The notes under the pieces: model-generated
What the model saw: only the letters and a program-made list of their open reading frames with translations
The model's database searches: none
Told to the model about the DNA's origin: nothing
Position numbers and translations under genes: made by a program
Part shown: in pieces, positions 24,111 through 31,959 of the stretch
How the letters are laid out: each line of letters starts with the position of its first letter
Position numbering within the stretch: position 1 is the first letter of the stretch
Source: Thiotrichales bacterium
GTDB lineage: Bacteria > Pseudomonadota > Gammaproteobacteria > SZUA-229
Direction of reading: 5' to 3'
Length of the DNA stretch: 34,516 bases
Assembly: GCA_020341835.1 (NCBI GenBank)
Contig: CP070838.1
Location: 2,578,929 to 2,613,444, forward strand

Positions 24111-24956
24111 ATGCGGTATCCGTTCCTGTTTTTCAGCCTGTTGCTGCTGGCCATCTCCTCTTACAGCCTCAATGCCGCGCCACAGGTCTCAAGGGCTGCG
24201 CCTGATGCAAGTGCCGGGGCAGGGGCTTTCGATTACGACAGCGCGCTGAAAATAAGCCAGGGTGCGATTGGCAACCAGCTTGGCAACTACAGCTTTACCA
24301 ATGCTGAGGGTGAGCGTGTTCACCTGAATGATTTCGCTGGCAAGCCGCTGGTTGTGAGCATGATCTTTACCAGCTGCTACCAGATTTGTCCGATGACAAC
24401 GCGGCATCTGTCGAAAGTTGTCGAAAAAGCACGTGACGCTCTCGGTGAAGACAGCTTCTCGGTCGCTGTGATCGGTTTTGATACCAAGGTCGATACCCCG
24501 GATGCGATGCAGTACTTTGCCAACAAGCAGGGTGTCAGTCACAAAGGATGGCATCTGCTGAGCGTCGCGGAAGAGGATATCGAAGCCCTGTCCAAAGATC
24601 TCGGTTTCATCTATTTCCCTTCCTCGAACGGTTTCGACCATATCATCCAGGCAACTATTATCGATGCTGATGGCAAGGTGTACCGCCAGGTCTACGGGCA
24701 GGTATTTGAAACACCACTGCTGGTCGATCCGTTGATCGAGCTCGTACTCGGGCGGCCCAGGCCCGCGCAGTCGTTCATCAGCACCCTGAGCGACAAGATA
24801 AAGCTGTTCTGTACCACCTACGACCCGGTGCGTGATGGCTATTATTTCGATTATTCGTTGTTTATTGGCATCCTTATCGGCGGCAGCATCATTGTCTATA
24901 CACTGATCATTCTGTTGCGGGAAAGGCGCCGGAGCCGGCAGCATACCGATAGCTGA
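24111..24956 (+). CDS. SCO1/SenC-family protein with C-terminal membrane helix
   Basis: The 281-residue product has a signal peptide (hydrophobic about 5-20, NAAP near 21-24) and a thioredoxin-like SCO domain with the copper motif CYQIC (C89, C93) and the distant His H177 (FDHIIQATIIDADG). Residues after 230 (KLFCTTYDPVRDGYYFDYSL) and a second membrane helix near 251-272 form a C-terminal extension seen in one SCO subgroup. It is the second SCO in the window and probably serves copper-site assembly of the adjacent heme-copper enzyme. It is co-directional with ctaB, with a 23-bp gap. Confidence 0.9.
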   Translation: MRYPFLFFSLLLLAISSYSLNAAPQVSRAAPDASAGAGAFDYDSALKISQGAIGNQLGNYSFTNAEGERVHLNDFAGKPLVVSMIFTSCYQICPMTTRHLSKVVEKARDALGEDSFSVAVIGFDTKVDTPDAMQYFANKQGVSHKGWHLLSVAEEDIEALSKDLGFIYFPSSNGFDHIIQATIIDADGKVYRQVYGQVFETPLLVDPLIELVLGRPRPAQSFISTLSDKIKLFCTTYDPVRDGYYFDYSLFIGILIGGSIIVYTLIILLRERRRSRQHTDS

Positions 24957-24970
24957 TTAGTTGTTCCGGC

Positions 24971-25013
24971 TTGACATGTGTCATGCCGGTTGAATATTAG
25001 CGTATGCTAAAAT
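24971..25013 (+). promoter_or_regulatory. FNR/Dnr-like box with extended -10
   Basis: TTGAC-ATGT-GTCAT (24971-24984) is an imperfect match to TTGAT-N4-ATCAA with an internal TGACA/TGTCA symmetry. TGC-TAAAAT at 25006-25013 is an extended -10. The box centre lies about 30 bases before it, the geometry of a class II FNR-type promoter. The TTGACA could instead be a -35 with ATATTA 17 bases later. Confidence 0.5.
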
Positions 25014-25047
25014 CCCTGACCTTCTTAACCGGTGAGTAAGATTTCAA

Positions 25048-26595
25048 GTGCTTGTAAATCCAGTAAAACGGGCCTACCTGGCTCTGGAGTCATGGTTCAA
25101 TGTGTCTTTTGGAACCGAGTGGAACCCGTTGTATCACCTGGGGACTCTGTCGTTCTTCCTGTTCTGGGTGATTCTGGTCAGCGGGATTTACCTGTTCATT
25201 CCTTTTCACGGCAGTCTTGCCGGTGCCTATGAATCCGTCGAATACATGACGCATGAGCAGTGGTACATGGCTGGCGTGATGCGCAGTCTGCACCGCTACG
25301 CATCGGATGCGGTCGTTATTACCGTGCTGTTGCACATGTTCAAGGAACTGGCGTCGGGCCGTTATCGAGGGTTCAGATGGTTCTCCTGGGTCACCGGGGT
25401 GCCCAGTCTGTGGATGATCATCACCCTGGGTATTACGGGCTACTGGCTGGTCTGGGATGAACTGGCCCAGTATGTCGCCGTCGGTTCGGCACGGCTGATG
25501 GATGCGCTGCCGATCTTCTCCGGTGCAATGACGCGAAACTTTGTTGCTGGTGAAATGACCGACCGTTTTTTCATCCTGATCGAGTTTCTGCATTTACTCG
25601 GTCAGCCATTACTGCTGTTTTTCATGTTGTGGATACACGTGAAGCGTATGTCCAATGTGGAAATCAACCCACCGTTTGGTCTGGCAATGGGTACGTTTAT
25701 TGCACTGCTGGGCCTGTCATTCGTTAAACCGGCTGTTAGCCATGCACCGGCCGATCTGAGCGTGATGCCGCAGGTTTTGAATATCGACTGGTTCTATCTG
25801 AACGTTTATCCGCTGCTCGAAATCTGGCCGGAAAAGCAGGTCTGGATTCTAACCACCGGTGTTACTTTCCTGTTGATGATTTTGCCGTGGCTGCCGCCTA
25901 AAAAGGATGGCCTCAAAGCGGTGGTTGATCTTGATCATTGCAACGGCTGTGGTCTTTGCTTTGACGATTGCCCGTTCGATGCGATTTCGGTGCAGGCGCG
26001 TACCGACGGCGCAAAATTCGACAATGAAGTGGTTGTCCATCCCTCGCTGTGTGCCGCCTGCGGGATTTGCGCCGGTTCCTGTCCTTCTTCCAATCCTTTC
26101 AGATCCGCCAGGGAAGAATTGAAAACCGGCATCGACATGCCGCAGTTGACGGCCAATGACATGCGCACGAAAACGGCAGAAGCGGTTGCCGCAATGGATG
26201 GTGAAGTGAATATCGTCGTGTTCGGTTGCGAGCATGGACTTAACGTTCACCGGTTCGACAGCGACGATACCAGAGGCGTTCGCCTGATCTGTAGCGGCAT
26301 GATGCCGCCGACACTGGTTGAATATGCGTTAAAACAAGGCGCCGACGGTGTTATGGTGACCGGTTGTCGCCACAATGACTGTTACTACCGTTTCGGCAAT
26401 CGCTGGACCCGGTTGCGCTTCGAAGGCAGCCGCAAGCCGATACTGCGGGGCAGGGCTGACAGACGCCGCATACGCGTTCATGGCGGCGCAGAGACCGACA
26501 AGAAAAAAATTGAAAAAGATTTGAACGCATTTCGCGCTCAGCTGGCGGAAATAAAGCAGGCGGAAACTTCCGTAACGGAACAGCGGGCCGAGTAA
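25048..26595 (+). CDS. Cytochrome b - 2[4Fe-4S] ferredoxin - MvhD fusion protein
   Basis: The 515-residue protein joins three redox modules. Residues 1 to about 225 are a cytochrome b N-terminal domain with two heme His pairs: H82/H96 (13 residues between) and H182/H197 (14 between), as in b6-type cytochromes. A membrane segment near 265-281 precedes a cytoplasmic 2[4Fe-4S] ferredoxin: C298, C301, C304, C308 and C335, C338, C341, C345. Residues about 385-475 resemble the MvhD/hydrogenase iron-sulfur subunit, with C394, C415, C440 and C445. It probably moves electrons between a cytoplasmic low-potential partner and the quinone pool or the periplasm; the partner is unknown. The start is GTG. 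The stop overlaps the next gene (TAATG). Confidence 0.9.
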   Translation: MLVNPVKRAYLALESWFNVSFGTEWNPLYHLGTLSFFLFWVILVSGIYLFIPFHGSLAGAYESVEYMTHEQWYMAGVMRSLHRYASDAVVITVLLHMFKELASGRYRGFRWFSWVTGVPSLWMIITLGITGYWLVWDELAQYVAVGSARLMDALPIFSGAMTRNFVAGEMTDRFFILIEFLHLLGQPLLLFFMLWIHVKRMSNVEINPPFGLAMGTFIALLGLSFVKPAVSHAPADLSVMPQVLNIDWFYLNVYPLLEIWPEKQVWILTTGVTFLLMILPWLPPKKDGLKAVVDLDHCNGCGLCFDDCPFDAISVQARTDGAKFDNEVVVHPSLCAACGICAGSCPSSNPFRSAREELKTGIDMPQLTANDMRTKTAEAVAAMDGEVNIVVFGCEHGLNVHRFDSDDTRGVRLICSGMMPPTLVEYALKQGADGVMVTGCRHNDCYYRFGNRWTRLRFEGSRKPILRGRADRRRIRVHGGAETDKKKIEKDLNAFRAQLAEIKQAETSVTEQRAE

Positions 26596-27116
26596 TGGAG
26601 AAGATGCACGCGCACCAGAACAGGGTCCTGCGTTATCTGCTGCAGGCGATCAATTACACCGTGTTCATGGCATTGATCTGGTATTTTGCTACCTCGCCGT
26701 CTGTGCGGATACTGGCCGATGATGAAGCCGTGATCACCATGGCGTTCGCGCACGCCGGTGACTTGCGCGAACCCTGCCGCAAGCTCAGTTACGAGGAACT
26801 GGCCAAGCTGCCACCCAACATGCGCAAACCCGAAGAATGTCCACGCGAGCGTTCGCCCGTGGCGATCGAGATGGTGCTCGACGGGGAAACAATCTACAGT
26901 AGATCGCTGAACCCGCCGGGTCTGTATCAGGATGGCGGTGTCGATGTTTACTACAGTAAAAAAATACCGGCTGGCAAGCATTACTTTGAAATCAAAATGA
27001 ACGACAGCGTTCGCGTCGATGGCTTCAACCATACCCACGAGCAGGAGATCAACGTCGAACCTGCACAGATCCTGCTGGTTGATTTCGATTCAGAGAAAGG
27101 CTTCATCATTCAATAA
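26595..27116 (+). CDS. Membrane-anchored protein coupled to the cytochrome b fusion
   Basis: The 173-residue protein overlaps the previous stop by one base (TAATG), so translation is probably coupled. One membrane segment near residues 15-33 (LLQAINYTVFMALIWYFAT) anchors a periplasmic domain. Two cysteines (EPCRK near 61, EECPRE near 82) could form a disulfide. The rest is beta-rich with IPAGKHYFEIKMNDSV and FNHTHEQEINVEP, a pattern like an immunoglobulin-type sandwich. I recognise no named family. Given the coupling, it is most likely a subunit or assembly factor of the cytochrome b-ferredoxin-MvhD complex. Confidence 0.75.
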   Translation: MEKMHAHQNRVLRYLLQAINYTVFMALIWYFATSPSVRILADDEAVITMAFAHAGDLREPCRKLSYEELAKLPPNMRKPEECPRERSPVAIEMVLDGETIYSRSLNPPGLYQDGGVDVYYSKKIPAGKHYFEIKMNDSVRVDGFNHTHEQEINVEPAQILLVDFDSEKGFIIQ

Positions 27117-27130
27117 ACCGCTGCTTGTTA

Positions 27131-27283
27131 ACCGCAGAGGCACGAAGGACGCAAAATTCTTTAATGTTGATTTGAACGTAGGATCGGCTTCAGCCGCGAA
27201 TTGCCTGCATTGATCAACCTGAATTTCGCCGCTAAAGCCGCTCGTGCTTTTCTCTGCGCACTCCGCGCCTCGGCGGTGAATTA
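27131..27283. repeat. Composite REP-like element, two units in inverted arrangement
   Basis: The convergent junction is filled by four pieces in mirror order: CCGCAGAGGCACGAAGGACG (27131-27150), then a GTAGGATCGGCTTCAGCCGC palindrome (27178-27197), then TTCGCCGCTAAAGCCGCTCG (27225-27244), then CTCTGCGCACTCCGCGCCTC (27252-27271). The right half matches 6558-6622. The left half is its approximate inverse, so this is a two-unit, BIME-like arrangement. Confidence 0.7.
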
Positions 27284-27466
27284 CTATTGTGACGTAAGAT
27301 GCTCGATGATGCGGAAGGTGACAACCGCCAGCACCAGGATGATGGCAAAGAACACCATCGAACGGTGTTCGAAGCGCGCGCCACGAGATATTTCGATACG
27401 ATTGAGTATCCAGTCGGAAACCAGGTAGAGCGTAATGCCTGCAACGGTATAGTAAACGAACTCCAT
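27284..27466 (-). CDS. Small two-span membrane protein
   Basis: The 60-residue product has two hydrophobic segments, about residues 4-20 (VYYTVAGITLYLVSDWI) and 37-55 (SMVFFAIILVLAVVTFRII), separated by a basic loop (NRIEISRGARFEHR). It starts 24 bp downstream of the DUF420 gene on the same strand, so both are likely on one transcript. I recognise no named family. Its position in an oxidase-assembly neighbourhood suggests a role there, without direct evidence. Confidence 0.65.
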   Translation of the reverse strand: MEFVYYTVAGITLYLVSDWILNRIEISRGARFEHRSMVFFAIILVLAVVTFRIIEHLTSQ

Positions 27467-27490
27467 CAGCGGTTACCCGTTATTAGCCGG

Positions 27491-27931
27491 TTATGCATCG
27501 GGTGTGTAGATGTGGAAACCGAGCACATAGATCAGTACACCCGAGACCGACACGTAAAACCACAGCGGTAATGTCCAGCGCGCTACGCGCGGATGTTTGG
27601 TGAAGTTGCCCCTGAATGCATAAACAACGGTTAGCAGTACCATCGGTACGATCACCGCGGCCAGAATCACGTGGGATGCAAGCAGGGTGAAATAAAACGG
27701 CCTGATGATACCCTGGCCGGCAAACGGCATATAACCCACCTTGGCATGGTAGGTCAGGTAGGAGATCATGAAAACCGATGAAATGACCAGTGCACCGATC
27801 ATACACATACGATGCGCGTCACGGTTGTGCCCCCGGATGAAACGATAGCCTGCCCCCAGCAGCAACGCGGCACAGGTGTTCAGTGTCGCCTGGAAGTGCG
27901 GCAGATAGGGGATGATGTCGTCTAGCGTCAC
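27491..27931 (-). CDS. DUF420 membrane protein (CtaM/YozB-like)
   Basis: From GTG 27931 the product is 146 residues with four membrane segments. The family features are LPHFQATLNTCAALLLGAGY at residues 9-28, HRMCMIGALVISSVFMISYLTYH near 40-62, a GIIRPFYFTLLASHVILAA segment, and a HPRVARWTLPLWFYVSVSGVLIY end. DUF420 proteins (CtaM, YozB) are needed for maturation of heme-copper oxidases in Gram-positive bacteria and occur beside oxidase genes in proteobacteria. A longer frame to 28129 would add 66 residues unlike the family. A promoter at 27997-27969 points to a transcript starting near 27962, supporting the short form. Confidence 0.82.
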   Translation of the reverse strand: MTLDDIIPYLPHFQATLNTCAALLLGAGYRFIRGHNRDAHRMCMIGALVISSVFMISYLTYHAKVGYMPFAGQGIIRPFYFTLLASHVILAAVIVPMVLLTVVYAFRGNFTKHPRVARWTLPLWFYVSVSGVLIYVLGFHIYTPDA

Positions 27932-28317
27932 GGTATCGCGGGTATGTCGGGCTGATAAACAGTGCGGGATTATAACGGCATCAGCGATAAAAGTTAAACA
28001 GACATAACTGCAGTCGTTACGACGTAATCTGTCAGTTGGTGCCGGATTATTTCCGCGCTGGATACATTCATCATATTGGTTCGCTGGCTTTGCGCCCTGG
28101 CGAGAGAACCGCAAACGCGGGCTTGCCATACGGTGGCATCATGCGCCACAGGCCATTCACTTTTCCCGCTCGAAATTCACTTGTTTTCAAGCTGTTGCAG
28201 ATTTTGACGAAATTTTCACATCGTATTGACATCGCTTTCACACCTCCGGCCTCAGGCTTTGCAGCGTGAATCAAGCCGATTTAACCATCGAAAAAGAACG
28301 ACCTCAGGAGGTTTGTC
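27932..28317. other. Divergent spacer between DUF420 and DUF4397 genes
   Basis: This 386-bp spacer holds the DUF420 promoter near its left end and a strong ribosome site (AGGAGG 28306-28311) at its right end. In between I see no supported ORF, repeat or clear forward promoter; the two TTGAC-type hexamers at about 28202 and 28224 lack good -10 partners. Confidence 0.5.
27969..27997 (-). promoter_or_regulatory. Sigma-70-type promoter for DUF420 gene
   Basis: On the reverse strand TTAACT (27997-27992) and TATAAT (27974-27969) are separated by 17 bases. The -10 is perfect and the -35 matches 4 of 6 consensus bases. The predicted transcript start is near 27962, about 31 bases before the GTG start at 27931. 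Confidence 0.55.
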
Positions 28318-29742
28318 ATGTGTAAGAGTAAATACCATCGATCCGGCATGTTGCTGGCATCGATTATCGCAGGCGGTGCCCTGCTCAGCGGTTGCACCGA
28401 TGATCCGGAAAGCGCTCAGCTGCGCGCTATTCATGCTTCGCCAGACGCCCCGGCCGTCAATCTCAGGCTGGATAGCGTGACTGGCATCCGTGACCTGGAT
28501 TATGCCGAAAGCAGCGGCTTTGAACGGGTTTCTGCCGGTATACAGGATGTGGCTGTCGAGGCGATCATACCCGGCGGTAACGCCGATGTGATCACGGTGC
28601 CCGGTTTCAACTTCGTCAAGGACAACCGATACACCGTTATTGCGGTCAATACGGCCGGAAACATCGAGCCACTCGTCGCCGATGAGTCTGCAGCCGATCC
28701 GGCAGACGACGAAGTTGCGATTGCTGTCATCCATGCATCAACCACAGCATCGATCGTCGATGTCTATGTAACAACCCCGGGTGTTGACGTCAATTCGGTG
28801 GATCCGACGTTCACCTTCGATTTCAAGGATCAGATCGATGCGGGTGCATTACCTGCCGGCAGCTATCAGATACAGGTAACCGGACAGGGATCGAAAAGCG
28901 TGGTTTTTGATTCAGGGCCGGTCGACCTGACTGCGTTCGCCGGCCAGAAACTGATCCTGGCAGCCATCAATACCACGAACTCGACGACGACAGCAGTCTC
29001 ACCCGTCAAACTGCTGGTCGCCACCGATGATGCATCCCTGGTGCTGTTCGACACCAGGACCGGTACCGGCGCTCGCGTTGTCCATGCATCACCCGATGCC
29101 GGTACGGCAGCAGCCGGTCCGGTCGAGGTCTGGGCGACCAGTACGGCATTACCGGTATCGCCGACCGAACTGATCGATGCGATTGTCTACGAGCAGGTGA
29201 TACCGGGTCCGGCGTCATTCGCGTCCGTGCCCGCGGGCGATTATGTATTTGATGTCGCACCCGATACCGGTATGATCGGCGACAGCGTCTACATGTCACC
29301 GTCCCTGGCGCTGGCCCAGGGTATCGAATATACCGTCGTTGCAGCCGGCTACGTGACGACTTCACCCGAATTCAGGTTGCTGGCGACAGCCGAGAACAAC
29401 CGCGCGGTGATCACCCAGGCCAGCGTCAAGGTCATTCATGCCGCACCGGCTGCCGGCGCAGTCGATGTCTACGTGACACCTGCCGGTCAGTTTACGGCTG
29501 ATGAGGTCGCAGGCGGCCAGGCCGGCGCGCCGTTGCTGGATGATTTCGAATTTCCCACCATTACGGATTATGTCGCGGTCACACCGGACGCCTACGATAT
29601 TCGTGTCGTCGCCGGTGGCGCTGTTGCGATCAACCGCGAGAACATCAGCCTGGTTGAAGGCGGTGTTTATACGGTGATTGCGCGCGAACCGATCGATTCG
29701 GGGCTGCCGGATGACTTCGATCTTATCCTGTTGACCAATTGA
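28318..29742 (+). CDS. Lipoprotein with four DUF4397 repeats
   Basis: The 474-residue product has a lipoprotein signal peptide with lipobox LLSGC (Cys at residue 26), so it is probably anchored in the outer membrane or periplasm. Four DUF4397-type repeats start with the signature (V/I)HAS: LRAIHASPDAPAVN near residue 35, IAVIHASTTASIVDV near 138, ARVVHASPDAGTAAA near 251 and VKVIHAAPAAGAVDV near 370. Each is followed by a beta-rich unit with a YTVIA or YEV-like strand. Role unknown; such domains are extracellular beta-sandwiches. AGGAGG six bases before ATG is the best ribosome site in this part of the window, suggesting high expression. It lies upstream of a two-component system. Confidence 0.88.
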   Translation: MCKSKYHRSGMLLASIIAGGALLSGCTDDPESAQLRAIHASPDAPAVNLRLDSVTGIRDLDYAESSGFERVSAGIQDVAVEAIIPGGNADVITVPGFNFVKDNRYTVIAVNTAGNIEPLVADESAADPADDEVAIAVIHASTTASIVDVYVTTPGVDVNSVDPTFTFDFKDQIDAGALPAGSYQIQVTGQGSKSVVFDSGPVDLTAFAGQKLILAAINTTNSTTTAVSPVKLLVATDDASLVLFDTRTGTGARVVHASPDAGTAAAGPVEVWATSTALPVSPTELIDAIVYEQVIPGPASFASVPAGDYVFDVAPDTGMIGDSVYMSPSLALAQGIEYTVVAAGYVTTSPEFRLLATAENNRAVITQASVKVIHAAPAAGAVDVYVTPAGQFTADEVAGGQAGAPLLDDFEFPTITDYVAVTPDAYDIRVVAGGAVAINRENISLVEGGVYTVIAREPIDSGLPDDFDLILLTN

Positions 29743-29782
29743 GCCTGTCGCATACCTGCAGGTGTCTCGCACACCTGCAGGT
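29743..29782. repeat. Twin ACCTGCAGGT palindromes forming a 12-bp hairpin
   Basis: ACCTGCAGGTGT (29754-29765) and ACACCTGCAGGT (29771-29782) are perfect inverses around a 5-base loop. Each half is itself a palindrome, and CGCAYACCTGCAGGT repeats directly 19 bases apart (29749 and 29768). There is no T tract, so it is either a factor-dependent transcript end for the lipoprotein gene or a tandem operator before the response regulator. Confidence 0.6.
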
Positions 29783-29925
29783 CCTGACTGATGGGTACGA
29801 TAGAGGATTGGACACTCGGAAATACTGATTATGTGTTTTAATTGGTACATCCGGTTTTGATCGGAACGGTTAAATCGGAATCCGGTTGCAGACATCGACC
29901 AGTACACGGAGTCCTGTTATTCACC

Positions 29926-30630
29926 ATGTCCACTGAAACATCACCAGCCATATTATTGATCGAGGACCATAAGGATATTGCCGAAATGGTCATTGCCTAT
30001 CTCGAGGGCAGGGGCTTCGATGTCGATTATTCGGCGGACGGGGTCACCGGGCTGCACCTGGCGGTTACCAATGACTATGACGTCATCATCCTGGACCTTA
30101 TGTTGCCTGGCATGGACGGCCTGGATGTGTGTCAGAAATTGCGCACCGACGCCCGGCGAGATACGCCGGTAATCATGCTCACGGCACGCGATACCCTTGA
30201 CGATAAAGTAACCGGACTTGAAACCGGTGCGGATGATTACCTGATCAAGCCGTTTGCGATCAAGGAACTGGAAGCACGGGTCAGGTCACTGATGCGTCGC
30301 CACAAGGGTGAGGTGGCCAGGGAAGTGCTTTCGATCGGTGACCTGTCGGTGGACACGGCTACCCTGAAAGTCGAGCGTGGCGGCCGCGAATTGAACATGA
30401 CACCGATCGGGCTGAAGATACTGACGGTTTTGATGCGGGCGTCGCCCGCGGTTGTCAGTCGCCGTGATCTGGAACGCCGGGTCTGGGGCGATATCCTGCC
30501 GGACAGTGACACACTGCGCAGCCATCTGTATAACCTTCGCAAGATCATCGACAAGCCGTTCGACAAGCCGCTGCTGATCACCATTCAGGGCAGCGGCTAC
30601 AAAATTATTGACACCGATGCTGAAGACTAG
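29926..30630 (+). CDS. OmpR-family response regulator
   Basis: I choose ATG 29926 (MSTETSPAILLIEDHKD), giving 234 residues; a frame upstream to 29842 is unlike a receiver domain. The receiver domain (about 8-120) has the acidic pair E13/D14, the phosphorylated D57 (VIILDLMLPGMDG), the conserved Thr in MLTARD and the Lys in DDYLIKPF. The DNA-binding winged helix occupies about 135-230, with the LRSHLYNLRKIIDKPF recognition region and IQGSGYKI end typical of OmpR/PhoB regulators. It overlaps the histidine kinase start by 14 bases, so the two genes form a coupled pair. The target genes are unknown. Confidence 0.93.
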   Translation: MSTETSPAILLIEDHKDIAEMVIAYLEGRGFDVDYSADGVTGLHLAVTNDYDVIILDLMLPGMDGLDVCQKLRTDARRDTPVIMLTARDTLDDKVTGLETGADDYLIKPFAIKELEARVRSLMRRHKGEVAREVLSIGDLSVDTATLKVERGGRELNMTPIGLKILTVLMRASPAVVSRRDLERRVWGDILPDSDTLRSHLYNLRKIIDKPFDKPLLITIQGSGYKIIDTDAED

Positions 30631-31918
30631 CGGTCTGATCAACAGGATTAACCGCGCCTTTCTGTTGCAGGGCGTCTTGATCAGCGTGGCTGCAGCGCTG
30701 AGTGTATATTTTGCCAAAGTCGTTATCGACGAGATCCTGATCAAGCAGGCGATTGCGCAGGAGGCCGAGTATTACTGGGAGAACTATCGCAGCGACGAAA
30801 CCTTCGCGCTGCCGGATACGTTGAATCTGACCGGATTTTCCAGCGCAGACCAGCTGCCTGCCGAACTTCAGCGGGAGCTCCCTGAAGGTCCGGGCTTCCA
30901 TGAATTTGAACTGGCCGGTTTTAGTTATGTGCTTCATAGCAGTCATGATCGGGACAGTCGGCTGTACCTGATCTATAACCGTGGCCAGGTCGATACGCTC
31001 GCGGCTTACTACGGACTGTTTCCACTGGCCCTGGTTCTGATCGTGCTTTACCTGTCACTGTGGGCCACCTACCGGTTCAGCCGGCGCATGATATCTCCGG
31101 TCAGCTGGCTGGCCCGCCAGGTCAACGAGGCGGACTTCAATGCACAGGAGTTCTCACTGCTGCAGACTGAAAAAATTCCCTACGATGCCGATGATGAAAT
31201 CAAGGTACTGTCCGACGCGATGATCGATCTCGGCGAGCGTCTGCAGGCCTTTATTGAGCGCGAGAGGAACTTTACCCGCGATGCGAGTCATGAGTTGCGC
31301 AGCCCGCTCACGGTGATCCGGATCGCCGCCGACATGCTGCTGGCCGAACAGGACCTGACTGAAACGGCCGTCGCCACGATCGATCGCATCAAGCGTGCTG
31401 CGGCCGATATGGAAGAACTGATCGAGGCATTTCTGTTACTCGCGCGCGAGTCCGAACAGGACCTGTCGAATGAACCGGTTTGCATCAACGATGTGATCAG
31501 CGAGGAGATCGAAAGGACCGAGTTGATCAGCCGCGGCAGGCGGCCGGATATTCATTATGCGGCGAGTCATCGGCTGATCGTGCGGGCCTCCGACAAGGTC
31601 CTCTCGGCGCTGTTCGGCAATCTGTTACGCAATGCGGTGCTGTATACCGATCAGGGCGATATCGAGGTGACGATCAGCGGACGCAATGTCACTATCAAGG
31701 ACAGCGGCAGGGGCATACCTGAACAGCAGGTGAAAGAGATATTCAAGCCCTATTACCGGGGCGACAGCACCGATACCGTGGGGCATGGTGTTGGCCTGAC
31801 CATCGTCAAGCGCCTGTCGGACCGGTTCAACTGGCCGATCACAATCAACAGCGCACCCGGAACGGGGACGAGTGTTACGGTGGCGTTCCCCGATGCCGAC
31901 ACAGCACCGTGCGAATGA
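30617..31918 (+). CDS. Membrane sensor histidine kinase
   Basis: From ATG 30617 (a TTG at 30608 is alternative) the product is 433 residues. It has two membrane segments (about 15-37 and 130-155) flanking a periplasmic sensor region of about 95 residues, a HAMP-like linker (RRMISPVSWLARQVNEADF), and a HisKA domain with the phosphorylated H225 (ASHELRSPLTVIR). The ATPase domain shows the N box LFGNLLRNAVLYTD, the G1 box DSGRGIP and G2 box GHGVGLTIVKRL. All catalytic features are present. It pairs with the OmpR-type regulator upstream. The signal is unknown. Proximity to nir and heme-copper genes is suggestive only. Confidence 0.92.
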   Translation: MLKTSGLINRINRAFLLQGVLISVAAALSVYFAKVVIDEILIKQAIAQEAEYYWENYRSDETFALPDTLNLTGFSSADQLPAELQRELPEGPGFHEFELAGFSYVLHSSHDRDSRLYLIYNRGQVDTLAAYYGLFPLALVLIVLYLSLWATYRFSRRMISPVSWLARQVNEADFNAQEFSLLQTEKIPYDADDEIKVLSDAMIDLGERLQAFIERERNFTRDASHELRSPLTVIRIAADMLLAEQDLTETAVATIDRIKRAAADMEELIEAFLLLARESEQDLSNEPVCINDVISEEIERTELISRGRRPDIHYAASHRLIVRASDKVLSALFGNLLRNAVLYTDQGDIEVTISGRNVTIKDSGRGIPEQQVKEIFKPYYRGDSTDTVGHGVGLTIVKRLSDRFNWPITINSAPGTGTSVTVAFPDADTAPCE

Positions 31919-31959
31919 ACACCGGCTGTGCGGACCCGGCCGTTGATACCGTAAACGGG

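Noticed and set aside
24189-24944. Reverse frame of 251 codons inside the second SCO gene
   Set aside because: The forward frame carries CYQIC and the distant His of SCO proteins; the reverse frame shows no family features.
27932-28129. N-terminal extension of the DUF420 protein to an ATG at 28129
   Set aside because: The added 66 residues are polar and unlike the family, and a TTAACT-N17-TATAAT promoter lies inside this stretch.
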